Origin: Sphingomonadaceae bacterium 3R27C6
GTDB lineage: Bacteria > Pseudomonadota > Alphaproteobacteria > Sphingomonadales > Sphingomonadaceae
Assembly: GCA_005503215.1 (NCBI GenBank)
Contig: SCNS01000002.1
Location: forward strand, 62,001-126,000
Direction of reading: 5' to 3'
Length of the DNA stretch: 64,000 bases
Shown: one piece after another, positions 27,312 to 37,100 of the stretch
How the letters are laid out: each line of letters begins with the position of its first letter
How positions within the stretch are numbered: position 1 is the stretch's first letter
The notes under the pieces: generated by a model
Database searches by the model: none
Told to the model about the DNA's origin: nothing
Seen by the model: the letters and a program-made list of their open reading frames with translations, nothing else
Made by a program: the position numbers and the translations under genes

Positions 27312-28100
27312 ATGGGTGGGCAAAAATCAGCCTTGATGGCGGAAAGCTATAGCGACTGGTGGTCGCTGGCGGGCGTCGACATGCTTGTCGGTGAGGAACC
27401 GGCGGGCTGGCTTGCCATGCCGCTGGCAAATGACGTTGCGGCGGCCAAGCCGAAACGCGTCGTCAACGCCGAACCCGAACTGCCCCCGCTCCCCGCCGCG
27501 CTCCAGCGACAGGAAGCGCCCGAGGTGGCCGAAGCCAAGGGTCCGGTCGTGTTCCCGGAGGATTGGGACGAATTTCAAAGCTGGCTTGCGACGAGCGACG
27601 ATGTCCCGGGCAGTCAGTGGGACGCGCGCCGCGTGCTTCCCGCCGGTGAAGCGGGCGCGCCGCTGATGCTGCTCACAGCATGGCCTGAAATCGACGATCA
27701 GCGCGACGGCACGCTCTTCGCGGGCCCGGCGGGCAAGTTGCTCGACGCGATGCTGCAGGCGATCGGCAGGGCGCGCGGCGATTGCTATGTCGCGAGCCTC
27801 GCGGTGACGCGCCCCGCCGGCGGGCGCTGCGACGGCGAAGAGGCGGCCGAACTCGACCGGCTGCTCTGGCATCATCTGCGGCTCGCGAAACCGGGGCGTT
27901 TGCTGCTGATCGGCAGCGACATCGTCCGCATGGCGGCCAGCTTGCCCCTGCCCGACGCGCGCGGAAAGTTACTCAATATTAACCAAGATGGCGGCAAGAT
28001 GGAGGCCGTGGCAGTAGCGCATCCCGTGATGCTGCTGGCCAGGCCCGCGCAGAAGGCGGCGGCGTGGGATAGCCTGAAACTGTTCAACCGGGGACGTTGA
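27312..28100 (+). CDS. Degenerate family-4-like uracil-DNA glycosylase
   Basis: A 262-residue protein whose second half resembles family-4 uracil-DNA glycosylases. TLFAGPAGKLLDAMLQAIG matches the active-site loop region, LAKPGRLLLIGSDIV the central strand, and VAVAHPVML the HP motif. The usual catalytic GEAPG segment reads TAWPE, and the N-terminal cysteine pair of the Fe-S cluster is missing; only two cysteines (GDCY, GRCD) remain. The N-terminal 100 residues are proline/alanine-rich and unlike the family. It may be inactive on uracil or act on another substrate. No ribosome site favours 27312 over the ATG at 27336. It is followed 3 bases later by the transglycosylase gene. Confidence 0.7.
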   Translation: MGGQKSALMAESYSDWWSLAGVDMLVGEEPAGWLAMPLANDVAAAKPKRVVNAEPELPPLPAALQRQEAPEVAEAKGPVVFPEDWDEFQSWLATSDDVPGSQWDARRVLPAGEAGAPLMLLTAWPEIDDQRDGTLFAGPAGKLLDAMLQAIGRARGDCYVASLAVTRPAGGRCDGEEAAELDRLLWHHLRLAKPGRLLLIGSDIVRMAASLPLPDARGKLLNINQDGGKMEAVAVAHPVMLLARPAQKAAAWDSLKLFNRGR

Positions 28101-28103
28101 CGG

Positions 28104-29870
28104 ATGCAGAATATGACCAAAACCCTGATTTCATGCGCCGTTCTGGCGATCTCCCTGAGCTCCGCACCGGCATTCGCCGCCGACGCCGGCAATCGCGATC
28201 TCGCGTCGGCGCCGCAGACGGTGCCCGACATCTTGTCGTCGAAACAGAAGCAGCTCTATACGCAGGTGCTGACCGCGATCCGCAGCGAGCGCTGGGCCGA
28301 AGCCAAATCCTTGCTCGATGGCGCCGACAACGGCCCGCTCACCGATTTCCTGCGCGCCGAATTGCTCACCGCCGCGAACAGCCCGCGCGCCGAAGTCGCC
28401 GACATCATGCCGATCCTGTCGCGATCGCCTTTCCTGCCGCAGGCCGAACAGCTTGGCCGGCTGGCGACGCGGCGCGGCGCAACCGACCTTCCCACGCTAC
28501 CGTCCCAGTCGCGACTCGCCTGGTCGGGCAGCGCCCCGCGCCGCTTAGGCGCCGACGCGATCAGCGGCGATCCCGCGGCGGCGGCGCTTGCCCGCTCGAT
28601 TCCGGATCGGATCAAGAATGACGATCCCGCGGGCGCCGAAGCGCTGCTCAACGCCGTCGGCGACCAGCTGAGCCCCGAGGCGCGCAACGAATGGCGGCAG
28701 AAAGTCGCCTGGTCCTATTATATCGAGAATGACGACGCCAACGCGCTCCGCCTCGCCAGCGAGTGCAGCGAGGGTCAGGGCGCCTGGTCGACGCAGGGCG
28801 CATGGGTCAAGGGTCTCGCCGCGTGGCGCACCCGCGACTATCGCACCGCGCTCACCGCCTTCGATCGCGTCGCGAAGGAAGCGCCCGACAGCGAACTGCG
28901 CGCCGCCGGCTATTATTGGGCCGCGCGTGCGGCCGTCGCCGCGGGCGAACCCGCGTCGGTCCAGTCGCGCCTCCGCGCTGCTGCTGCCAACGAAGAGACC
29001 TTCTACGGCCTGCTCGCGGTCGAAACGCTCGGCGTCGAAGTAAAGAGCCAGCGCGAGAATGTCCGTGCCGACCGCAGCGCCTGGCGAGCGCTCGAAGGTC
29101 TGCCCAACGTCCGCGCCGCGATGGCGTTCGCCGAGATCGGCGAGGATAAATATGCCGGGACGCTGCTCCGTCATCAGGCGCTGATCGGCGACGCACGCCA
29201 GCACGAACAATTGCTCGCAATGGCGGGCGCGCTCAGCTTGCCCGAGACGCAGCTCTATCTTGCGCATAACACCCCCCAAGGCCGCAAGCTCGCGGCGCAG
29301 ACGCGCTATCCGCAGCCGAAATGGGAGCCGAACGGTGGCTGGCGCGTCGATCCGGCGCTGGTCTTTGCCCACACGCTCCAGGAATCGCGCTTCCAACGCG
29401 GCGTCGTGAGCCCGGCGGGCGCGACCGGGCTGATGCAGGTGCGCCCCGGCACGGCGCGCGACATCGTGCGTTGGGAAGGCGCGGTCGCTGCACTGGGCGA
29501 CCTCAAGACGCCCGCGGTGAACATGGATCTCGGCCAGCGTTATCTGCAATATCTCAGCCGCGATCCCTCGACCGGCGGACAGCTTCCCAAGGTGATTGCC
29601 GCCTATAACGCCGGCCCCACGCCCGTTGCGCGCTGGCAGTCGGAAATCCGCGATAACGGCGACCCGCTGCTCTACATGGAATCGATCCCTTATTGGGAGA
29701 CGCGCGGTTATGTCGGCATCGTGCTGCGCAATTACTGGATGTACGAAGCGCAGCAGGGCAAGCCGTCGGTCAGCCGCGCCGCGCTCGCGCAGGGCAAATG
29801 GCCGCGCTTCCCCGACGGCAAGGACCGCACCCGCCTGACTTATGCGGGCGGCCTCGCGAATGCCGATTGA
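28104..29870 (+). CDS. Soluble lytic transglycosylase (SLT family)
   Basis: A 588-residue periplasmic peptidoglycan-cleaving enzyme. A signal peptide ends at about residue 25 (SSAPAFAAD). A long alpha-helical superhelix (about 40-420) with TPR-like repeats resembles Slt70. The catalytic domain (about 420-570) has HTLQESRFQ with the catalytic Glu, [16 protein letters not shown], and [13 protein letters not shown]. It makes 1,6-anhydromuropeptides during wall turnover. It starts 3 bases after the glycosylase-like gene and overlaps moaB by 11 bases, so the three form one transcript unit. Confidence 0.92.
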   Translation: MQNMTKTLISCAVLAISLSSAPAFAADAGNRDLASAPQTVPDILSSKQKQLYTQVLTAIRSERWAEAKSLLDGADNGPLTDFLRAELLTAANSPRAEVADIMPILSRSPFLPQAEQLGRLATRRGATDLPTLPSQSRLAWSGSAPRRLGADAISGDPAAAALARSIPDRIKNDDPAGAEALLNAVGDQLSPEARNEWRQKVAWSYYIENDDANALRLASECSEGQGAWSTQGAWVKGLAAWRTRDYRTALTAFDRVAKEAPDSELRAAGYYWAARAAVAAGEPASVQSRLRAAAANEETFYGLLAVETLGVEVKSQRENVRADRSAWRALEGLPNVRAAMAFAEIGEDKYAGTLLRHQALIGDARQHEQLLAMAGALSLPETQLYLAHNTPQGRKLAAQTRYPQPKWEPNGGWRVDPALVFAHTLQESRFQRGVVSPAGATGLMQVRPGTARDIVRWEGAVAALGDLKTPAVNMDLGQRYLQYLSRDPSTGGQLPKVIAAYNAGPTPVARWQSEIRDNGDPLLYMESIPYWETRGYVGIVLRNYWMYEAQQGKPSVSRAALAQGKWPRFPDGKDRTRLTYAGGLANAD

Positions 29871-30384
29871 CGAGAGCCTCGTCTTCAAACCCGTCCGCAT
29901 CGCGCTGCTGACGATCTCGGACAGCCGCAGCGAAGCCGATGACCGGTCGGGCGACAAGCTCGAGGAGTTGCTGACCGGCGCGGGCCACATCCTCGCCGCG
30001 CGCGCGATCATCAAGGACGAGACCGACCTGATCGTCTCGCGCCTCCACAACTGGATCGACGACCCCGAGGTCGATGTCGTGATCACCACTGGCGGCACCG
30101 GCCTCACGGGACGCGATGTGACGCCCGAGGCGCTGCATCGGCTCGACGGCAAGGACATTCCCGGATTCGGCGAGCTGTTCCGCTGGCTCAGCTATCAGAC
30201 GATTGGCACCTCGACAATTCAGTCGCGCGCCTGCGCCGTGGTCGCGCGCGGCACTTATATCTTTGCGCTCCCCGGTTCGACCGGCGCGGTGACCGACGCG
30301 TGGGAAGGCATATTGTCGACCCAACTCGACAGCCGCCACAAGCCCTGTAATTTTGTCGAATTGATGCCGCGGCTGACGGAATAA
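29860..30384 (+). CDS. moaB: Molybdenum cofactor biosynthesis protein B
   Basis: A 174-residue protein of the MoaB/MogA fold with [21 protein letters not shown], the substrate loop [19 protein letters not shown], and [16 protein letters not shown]. MoaB/MogA adenylylates molybdopterin before molybdenum insertion by MoeA. The ATG at 29860 overlaps the transglycosylase gene. moaC and moeA are at 52-53.6 kb, so cofactor genes are split within this window. A palindromic doublet begins 5 bases after the stop. Confidence 0.92.
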   Translation: MPIDESLVFKPVRIALLTISDSRSEADDRSGDKLEELLTGAGHILAARAIIKDETDLIVSRLHNWIDDPEVDVVITTGGTGLTGRDVTPEALHRLDGKDIPGFGELFRWLSYQTIGTSTIQSRACAVVARGTYIFALPGSTGAVTDAWEGILSTQLDSRHKPCNFVELMPRLTE

Positions 30385-30388
30385 TGGC

Positions 30389-30466
30389 CGTCGCCCCCGC
30401 GAAGGCGGGGGCCGCTATCGGCCTTGCGCTGCATCTCCAGCGGCCCCCGCCTTCGCGGGGGCGACG
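30389..30466. repeat. REP-like inverted doublet, perfect 28-base arms
   Basis: Arms 30389-30416 and 30439-30466 are perfect reverse complements, separated by 22 bases. Each arm is a hairpin with an 8-bp GCCCCCGC / GCGGGGGC stem and GAAG (or CTTC) loop. The right arm is identical to the right end of the GIY-YIG unit at 31973-32000. Read on the minus strand, the spacer ends in GCAAGGCCGAT, as does the sequence before the GIY-YIG start codon. Confidence 0.93.
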
Positions 30467-30510
30467 ATTATGTTCTTTCTTTGTTCTCATTGGCGGGGTA
30501 TCTTGCGGCG

Positions 30511-31599
30511 ATGGAATCGCCCAAACCCCTCCCCCCGATTTCTGGCCGCGGCGCGCCGACCAATCTGCGGCCGACGCGCACCGGATCGGCCGAGCGCGTC
30601 CTCGACGGCGACTGGCTCGACGCGGCCGAGGGCATCGACGGCGACGCCCCGCCGCTGCGCACGACGGTGACGGTCGAGCATCCCAAGACGATCATTTCGC
30701 GCAACAAATCGCCCGACATCAGCTTCGACCGCTCGATCAACCCCTATCGCGGCTGCGAGCACGGCTGCATCTATTGCTTCGCGCGCCCAACCCACGCCTT
30801 CCATGACCTGTCGCCGGGGCTAGATTTCGAAAGCAAGCTCTTCGCCAAGCCCGACGCCGCGAAGCTGCTGCGCGCCGAACTCGCGAAGCGTGGCTATACC
30901 GCGGCGCCGCTGGCGATCGGCACGAACACCGATGGTTATCAGCCGATCGAGCGCGAATGGGGTGTCACGCGGTCGGTCATCGAGGTCCTCGCCGAAACGC
31001 GGCACCCGCTAATCATCACGACCAAGTCCGACCGCGTGCTGCGCGATATCGACCTGCTCGCCGACATGGCACGCGACAATCTGGTCGGCGTCGCGGTGTC
31101 GGTAACGACGCTCGACCCCGCTATCGCGCGCACGCTCGAACCGCGCGCGCCGCACCCGCGCCGCCGCCTCGCGGCGATCCGCAAGCTGATCGACGCGGGC
31201 GTGCCGACGCAGGTCAATATCTCGCCGATCATCCCTGCGATCACCGACCACGAGATTGAGGCGATCATGGCGGCCGCCGCCGAAGCGGGCGCGATCCGCG
31301 TATCCTATATATTGATGCGCCTGCCGTTCGAGGTCGCACCCTTGTTCCGTGCTTGGCTCGCGGCGCATTATCCCGACCGCGCCGACAAGGTGATGCATAT
31401 GGTGCAGGACATCCGCGGCGGCCGCGACAATGACCCCGATTTCTTCACGCGCATGCGGGGCCACGGCGTCTGGGCGCAACTCATCCGCACCCGCGTCAAA
31501 CGCGCCGCGCGCGAACATGGCATGGACCGGAGCTTTCCGCCGATCCGAAGCGACCTGTTCAGGCCGCCAGAGCGCGACGGGCAGATGGAGTTGTTTTGA
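30511..31599 (+). CDS. Radical SAM protein, PA0069 / SplB-like family
   Basis: A 362-residue radical SAM enzyme with the cluster motif C82-EHG-C86-IY-C89, preceded by SFDRSINPYRG, typical of the PA0069 subgroup related to spore photoproduct lyase. Downstream IGTNTDGYQPIEREW and ITTKSDRVLRDIDLL fit the barrel strands. The substrate is unknown in this family. The ATG at 30511 is chosen because the reading frame upstream runs into the palindromic repeat. The gene is flanked on both sides by members of the same repeat family. Confidence 0.88.
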   Translation: MESPKPLPPISGRGAPTNLRPTRTGSAERVLDGDWLDAAEGIDGDAPPLRTTVTVEHPKTIISRNKSPDISFDRSINPYRGCEHGCIYCFARPTHAFHDLSPGLDFESKLFAKPDAAKLLRAELAKRGYTAAPLAIGTNTDGYQPIEREWGVTRSVIEVLAETRHPLIITTKSDRVLRDIDLLADMARDNLVGVAVSVTTLDPAIARTLEPRAPHPRRRLAAIRKLIDAGVPTQVNISPIIPAITDHEIEAIMAAAAEAGAIRVSYILMRLPFEVAPLFRAWLAAHYPDRADKVMHMVQDIRGGRDNDPDFFTRMRGHGVWAQLIRTRVKRAAREHGMDRSFPPIRSDLFRPPERDGQMELF

Positions 31600-31621
31600 A
31601 TGCGAACAGCGATGTTTTAAC

Positions 31622-32000
31622 CGTCGCCCCCGCGGAGACGGGGGGCCGCTGGCGTCATGGAGCAAGGCCGATGAGAAACGCCTATATTTACATCATGACC
31701 AACAAGCCCCTCGGGATTCTCTACATCGGCGTAACCGACGATCTGCCGGCTCGCATTTTTGCGCACCGATCCGGCACCGGTTCCGAGTTTTGTAAGAAAT
31801 GGGGTTTGACCCGATTGGTTTACGCCGAGCCCTTTGATCGGATCGATGAGGCTATCATCCGTGAGAAAGCTCTGAAAAAATGGAATAGAGTCTGGAAACT
31901 CCACCTCATTTCAGAAGCGAACTCCGAATGGGCTGACCTGTTCGAAACCCTCCACGTCTGAGCAAGACCGGCAGCGGCCCCCGCCTTCGCGGGGGCGACG
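31622..32000 (+). mobile_element. REP-like unit with an internal GIY-YIG nuclease gene
   Basis: A 379-base unit. Left arm 31622-31650 (29 bases, hairpin with a slightly altered stem) and right arm 31973-32000 (28 bases) are an inverted pair of the same family as 30389-30466. Between them lies one complete gene, the GIY-YIG nuclease, and almost nothing else. A 10-base direct repeat, AGCAAGGCCG at 31661-31670 and AGCAAGACCG at 31961-31970, borders the interior. The interior is visibly less GC-rich than its neighbours. No target-site duplication was found. Mobility is inferred, not shown. Confidence 0.6.
31671..31961 (+). CDS. Small GIY-YIG domain nuclease
   Basis: A 96-residue single-domain GIY-YIG protein of the YhbQ/UvrC-N-like type. 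YIY (5-7) and YIG (18-20) form the name motif, R28 and H32 lie in PARIFAH, and E65 in REKALKKW is the metal-binding Glu; all catalytic positions look intact. GGAGCAAGG precedes the ATG at 31671. Such proteins cut DNA through a single metal site, and the biological substrate of these small ones is unknown. The gene sits exactly between inverted palindromic arms, and its codon use looks less GC-rich than the surrounding genes, suggesting transfer with the repeat. Confidence 0.9.
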   Translation: MRNAYIYIMTNKPLGILYIGVTDDLPARIFAHRSGTGSEFCKKWGLTRLVYAEPFDRIDEAIIREKALKKWNRVWKLHLISEANSEWADLFETLHV

Positions 32001-32008
32001 TCCTTTTT

Positions 32009-33616
32009 CTATGCCCCCACCAGCGACTTCAACTTGTAATCCTTATAATCGTCACGGATCTGGCGCTTCAAAATCTTGCCCGTCGCGGTGTGCGGCAGTT
32101 CGTCGACAAAGACGATCTCGTCGGGCAGCCACCATTTGGCGACCTTGTCCTTCAGATAATCTACGATCGCGGCCTCGCTCGCCTCGACGCCGGGCTTTTT
32201 GACGATCAACAGGATCGGCCGTTCGTCCCATTTGGGATGATAAACGCCAACCGCCGCCGCCTCCTGCACCCCCGGCGCGCCGACCGCGGCGTTTTCCAGC
32301 TCGATCGAGCTGATCCATTCGCCCCCCGACTTGATCACATCCTTGGCACGGTCGGTGATCTGCATGACGCCGTCGGGGTGCAGCACCGCGACGTCGCCGG
32401 TGTCGAACCAGCCGTCGGCATCGGCGGCATCCTCATCGGCCTTGAAATAGCGCTGGATGATCCACGGCCCGCGGCATTGCAGTCGCCCACTCGTCACCCC
32501 ATCGCGCGGCAGCACATGATCCTCGTCGTCGACGATGCGCAGTTCGACCCCGAACGGCGGGCAGCCCTGACGGCAGACGATGTCGACCTGTTCGTCGAAG
32601 CTCAGCTCGTCCCAGTTCCACGGCCGCTTGCCCATCGTCCCGATCGGGCTGGTTTCGGTCATCCCCCACGCATGACCGACCGCGATCCCCGCGCGCATGA
32701 AGCGTTCGATCATCGCGCGCGGCGCCGCCGACCCGCCGATGATCACGCGTTCGAGCTTGCCGTAACCGATGCCGGTCGCGTCCATATGCGCGAACATCGC
32801 GATCCACACCGTCGGCACGCCGGCGCTGTGCGTCACGCCCTCGTCATGCATCAGGTCGCACAGAACCTGCGCGTCGTTGGTCGCCGAGAACACCAGCTTG
32901 GCCCCGACCGTTGCCGCGGCGAAGGGCACGCCCCAGCTGTTGGCATGGAACATCGGCACGATCGGTAGAATCACGCTGCGATTCGACAGGCCGAACACGT
33001 CGGGCTGGATCTCGGTGATCGCATGAATGACGTTCGAGCGATGCTCGTAGAGCACGCCCTTGGGATTGCCCGTCGTCCCGCTGGTATAGCAAAGCCCGAC
33101 CGGATCGCGCTCGTCGAGCTGCACCCATTCGAAGCTGCCGTCCTCGGCGTCGATCAGGTCGCGGTACGACAGATAACCGTCGCGCGCCGGCGCATCGAAC
33201 AGGATGAAATGCTCAACGGTCGGCAATTGCGGACGCAGCCGCTCGACGATCGGCAGGAACATCACATCGAACAACAGCACGCGGTCGTCGGCATGGTTGA
33301 CGATATAGATCAGCTGCTCGTCGAACAGGCGCGGGTTCACCGTGTGGAGCACCCCGCCCATCCCGGCGCTGCCGTACCAGCTGACAAGGTGATGAGCATG
33401 GTTCATCGCCAGCGTCGCGATGCGGTCGCCCTTAGTCATGCCTAGCTTGACCATCGCCGCGGCGAAGCGGCGCGCGTCATGCCCGATCTCGCCCCATGTC
33501 GTGCGGGTCTGGCTGCCGTCGGCCCAGCGCGAGACGATTTCGCGATCGGCATGCTCGCGCGCGGCATGGTCGATCAGGCTGGTGACCAGCAGCGGCTGGC
33601 TCTGCATTCCGGACAT
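32009..33616 (-). CDS. Medium/long-chain fatty acyl-CoA synthetase (AlkK-like)
   Basis: A 535-residue ANL-superfamily ligase. The AMP-binding P-loop is [13 protein letters not shown], followed by [17 protein letters not shown], the DTGDVAVL hinge region, and the C-terminal [14 protein letters not shown] with the catalytic lysine. The HANSWG segment and length match AlkK/FadD3-type acyl-CoA synthetases. It activates a carboxylic acid via an acyl-adenylate. GAGGA sits 8 bases before the ATG at 33616. The stop lies 8 bases from the right arm of the GIY-YIG unit. Confidence 0.9.
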   Translation of the reverse strand: MSGMQSQPLLVTSLIDHAAREHADREIVSRWADGSQTRTTWGEIGHDARRFAAAMVKLGMTKGDRIATLAMNHAHHLVSWYGSAGMGGVLHTVNPRLFDEQLIYIVNHADDRVLLFDVMFLPIVERLRPQLPTVEHFILFDAPARDGYLSYRDLIDAEDGSFEWVQLDERDPVGLCYTSGTTGNPKGVLYEHRSNVIHAITEIQPDVFGLSNRSVILPIVPMFHANSWGVPFAAATVGAKLVFSATNDAQVLCDLMHDEGVTHSAGVPTVWIAMFAHMDATGIGYGKLERVIIGGSAAPRAMIERFMRAGIAVGHAWGMTETSPIGTMGKRPWNWDELSFDEQVDIVCRQGCPPFGVELRIVDDEDHVLPRDGVTSGRLQCRGPWIIQRYFKADEDAADADGWFDTGDVAVLHPDGVMQITDRAKDVIKSGGEWISSIELENAAVGAPGVQEAAAVGVYHPKWDERPILLIVKKPGVEASEAAIVDYLKDKVAKWWLPDEIVFVDELPHTATGKILKRQIRDDYKDYKLKSLVGA

Positions 33617-33714
33617 CAGGCATTCCTCTCTCTTATTTGCCTTACGGATAAGGCGAGGAATACGGTTTACGCAAGCGTCAACGGATGGGCCGGCGCGAAA
33701 ACCGCGATGCGCGA

Positions 33715-34122
33715 TCAGCCGGGAAGCCCGCCGATCTTTGGGACCGTCTCCAGATCGGCGTCCCATCCGGCGCGGCTGTCACAACAGATATGCGCGGTTG
33801 GCCGGATATCGATCGCGCTGTCGACGCTTCCGGCAGGGACGACGAGCATCGCGCGCTGCATCACCTTGCGCGGCAACCCCGATCCGCATTCGGTGCAGAA
33901 GTTTCTTTGATGGCGGGTCGCCGGAAGGTGATAGGACTTCACCTTGTCCTCTCCTGACAACCAGTTGAGCTTTGCCGTTGCCGAGAACAGGTTCGCGCCG
34001 TGCGCCGATCCGCTACCCTTGCGGCATCGCGAACAATGGCAAAGATAGAAGGCGTGAAATTCACCAACAATTTCAAAGGTTACAACGCCGCAAAGGCACG
34101 CGCCGGCAATCGTTCGGGTCAT
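33715..34122 (-). CDS. GFA / CENP-V family zinc protein
   Basis: A 135-residue protein of the glutathione-dependent formaldehyde-activating enzyme (GFA) fold. Zinc-ligand cysteines are all present: ACLCG, CHCSRCRKGSG and FCTECGSGL. Most members have no proven formaldehyde activity, so only the fold is assigned. GGAGG lies 7 bases before the ATG. It is 58 bases downstream of dnaE on the same strand and may be read through from it. Confidence 0.88.
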   Translation of the reverse strand: MTRTIAGACLCGVVTFEIVGEFHAFYLCHCSRCRKGSGSAHGANLFSATAKLNWLSGEDKVKSYHLPATRHQRNFCTECGSGLPRKVMQRAMLVVPAGSVDSAIDIRPTAHICCDSRAGWDADLETVPKIGGLPG

Positions 34123-34180
34123 TCCGCCCCTCCTGTTTTATGCTGGACGGCTATCGAAGGACTCCGGCGACCGTGGAACG

Positions 34181-37100
34181 CTAACGCGCCCGAAAATCCT
34201 TGGGGGTGAACAGCGACAGCGCCACGTCGCTGATCCCAGCGACCGTTTCGAACCGCGAAACGACATCGGGGCCTAGTGCGAAGCCGCGGCCGAGATTGAT
34301 GCGAAGCTCGTCGCCAGTGTCGGGATCCTCGGTCAGGACGAACACGCGCCCGCGCGCATCGTCGCGCCGTTCGAGCAGGCGTGCCATTTCCGCGATCGCA
34401 TCGGGCAGCGCGACCCGGCATGTCAGTTCCAGCGCCGCGGTCGCCGCCATTTCGGCCAGCGGCTGCGCGCCGCGCACCGTGACACGCGGCGTTTCTTCAC
34501 CCTCGAGCAGGTCGAGCTCGACCGACAGGATCGCGCAGCCGCCGTCGGCCGCGAGCGCCTCCAATATCTTGCTCGCCTGCTCGTCGAAACAGCTCGACTG
34601 GAATTGCCCGCTGCGGTCGGACAGCGTCAGGTTGAGGAAACGATTGCCGCGCTGCGATACCCGCGGCCGCGCGCTTTCGACCATACCCGCCATCGTCATC
34701 GGGATGCGCGTGCCCGGCGTCATTTCGACATTGGCGCAAATATCGCCATAGGACCGCGCGCCGCGTGCCGCGACGATCGCCTCATATTGCTCGACCGGAT
34801 GCGACGAGAAATAGAAGCCGAAGGCGTCCTTTTCGCGCGTCATGCGTTCGGCAAGCGTCCACGGCTCGGCGGCGGGCAGCTGCAACGCCGGGGCGATCGC
34901 GATGTCACCGCCGAACAGGCCGCCCTGCCCCGTTGAACGTTCGTGCGCAGAGCTGTTCGCGCAGGCGAGCAGGCTTTCGGCGCCGGCAAAGGCGCGCGGA
35001 CGGTCGGGCTCGATCGGATCGAACGCCCCCGCCCCCGCCAGTGCTTCGATCTGGCGCCGGTTGAGCAGCTTGGGATCGATGCGGCTCGCGAAATCGTCGA
35101 GCGACGCGAAATCGCCCTTGGCGCGCTCGGCGACCAGCGCCTCCATCGCCTTTTCGCCCACACCCTTGAGCGCGCCGAGTGCGTATCGGACCGTCAGGCC
35201 ATCGTCGCTGCGGCCGACCGAGAAATCGGCCTCGCTGTCGTTGACCGACGGCGGCGCGATCCCGACGTCGAGCCGCCGCATATCGTCGATGAAGATTGAG
35301 AGCTTGTCGGTCTGATGGCTGTCGAATGACATCGACGCCGCGAAGAATTCGTGCGGATAATGCGCCTTCAGCCACGCCGTCTGGTACGACAGCAATGCAT
35401 AGGCGGCAGCGTGGCTCTTGTTGAAGCCATAGCCCGCGAATTTGTCGATCAAGTCGAACAGCTCGTTCGCCGCCTTGGGCGCGATCTGGTTATGCTCGCC
35501 GCAGCCCTTCACAAAGGTCTCGCGCTGCGCGTCCATCTCGGCCTGGACCTTTTTGCCCATCGCGCGGCGCAAGAGGTCGGCGCCGCCGAGGCTGTAGCCG
35601 GCGAGAATCTGCGCCGCCTGCATCACCTGTTCCTGATAGACGAAGATGCCGTAGGTTTCGGCGAGGATTCCTTCGAGCAGCGGGTGCGGGTAGGCGATCG
35701 GCTCGCGCCCGTTCTTGCGCGCCCCGAACAGCGGGATATTGTCCATCGGCCCCGGACGATAGAGCGCGACGAGCGCGATGATGTCGCCGAAATTGGTCGG
35801 TTTCACCGCCGACAGCGTGCGCCGCATACCTTCGGATTCGAGCTGGAACACCCCGACGGTCTCGCCGCGCTGGAGCAGTTCGTACACCGCGGTGTCGTCC
35901 CATGCCAACGTATCAAGATCGACGTCGATCCCGCGCAGCGCGAGCAGCCGTCGCGCCTCCTTGAGCACCGACAAGGTCTTGAGCCCGAGGAAGTCGAATT
36001 TCACCAACCCCGCGCTCTCGACATATTTCATGTCGAATTGCGTCACCGGCATGTCCGAACGCGGATCGCGATAGAGCGGGACGAGCTGGTCGAGCGGGCG
36101 GTCGCCGATCACCACGCCCGCGGCGTGGGTCGAGCTGTGGCGCGGCAGGCCCTCAAGCTGGCGCGCCATATCGAACAGGCGGCGTACCCCGTCGTCCTGC
36201 TTATATTCGGTCATCAGCTCGGCGACGCCGTTCAGCGCGCGTTCGAGCGTCCAGGGGTCGGTCGGATGGTTCGGCACCAGCTTCGCGAGCCGGTCGACCT
36301 GGCCATAGCTCATCTGGAGCACGCGCCCGGTGTCCTTCAGCACCGCGCGCGCCTTCAGCTTACCGAAGGTGATGATCTGCGCCACCGTGTCGCGCCCGTA
36401 TTTCTCCTGCACATAGCGGATCACTTCGCCGCGCCGCGTTTCGCAGAAGTCGATGTCGAAGTCGGGCATCGACACGCGTTCGGGATTGAGGAAGCGTTCG
36501 AACAGCAGGCCGAGCTTGAGCGGATCGAGGTCGGTGATTGTCAGCGCCCAGGCGACGACGCTGCCCGCGCCCGAGCCGCGCCCCGGACCCACCGGGATGT
36601 CGTGATTTTTCGCCCATTTGATGAAGTCGGCAACGATGAGGAAGTAGCCGGGGAAGCCCATCTGGACGATGACGTCGACTTCGAAATCGAGGCGCGTGAC
36701 ATAGGCTTCGCGCTCTTCATCGCTCAGATCCGGATAATGCGCGAGCCGCGCTGTCAGTCCCGCATGCGCGTCAGCCTTGAGCTGCGCAGCTTCGCCCTCG
36801 CGATCGCCGGCGAGGCTTGGCAGGATCGGCGCGCGCTTCGGTGCCATGAACGCGCAGCGCTGCGCGACGACGAGCGTGTTATGAATGGCTTCGGGCAGGT
36901 CCGAAAAGGCGTCTTCCATCGCCTCGGCGGGTTTCAACCAGGCCTCGGGACTCGAAACGCGCCGGTCCTCGCTCTCGACATAGGCCGACTGCGCGATGCA
37001 CAGCATCGCATCGTGCGCGGGGTGGAAGTTGGGTTCGACGAAATTCGCAGGGTTCGTGGCGACGATCGGCAGCGCGCGCGCGTACGCCAGATCGATCAGC

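Noticed and set aside
30389..32000. A CRISPR array made from the repeated palindromes
   Set aside because: There are only four arms, inverted rather than direct, with unequal spacing and genes between them.
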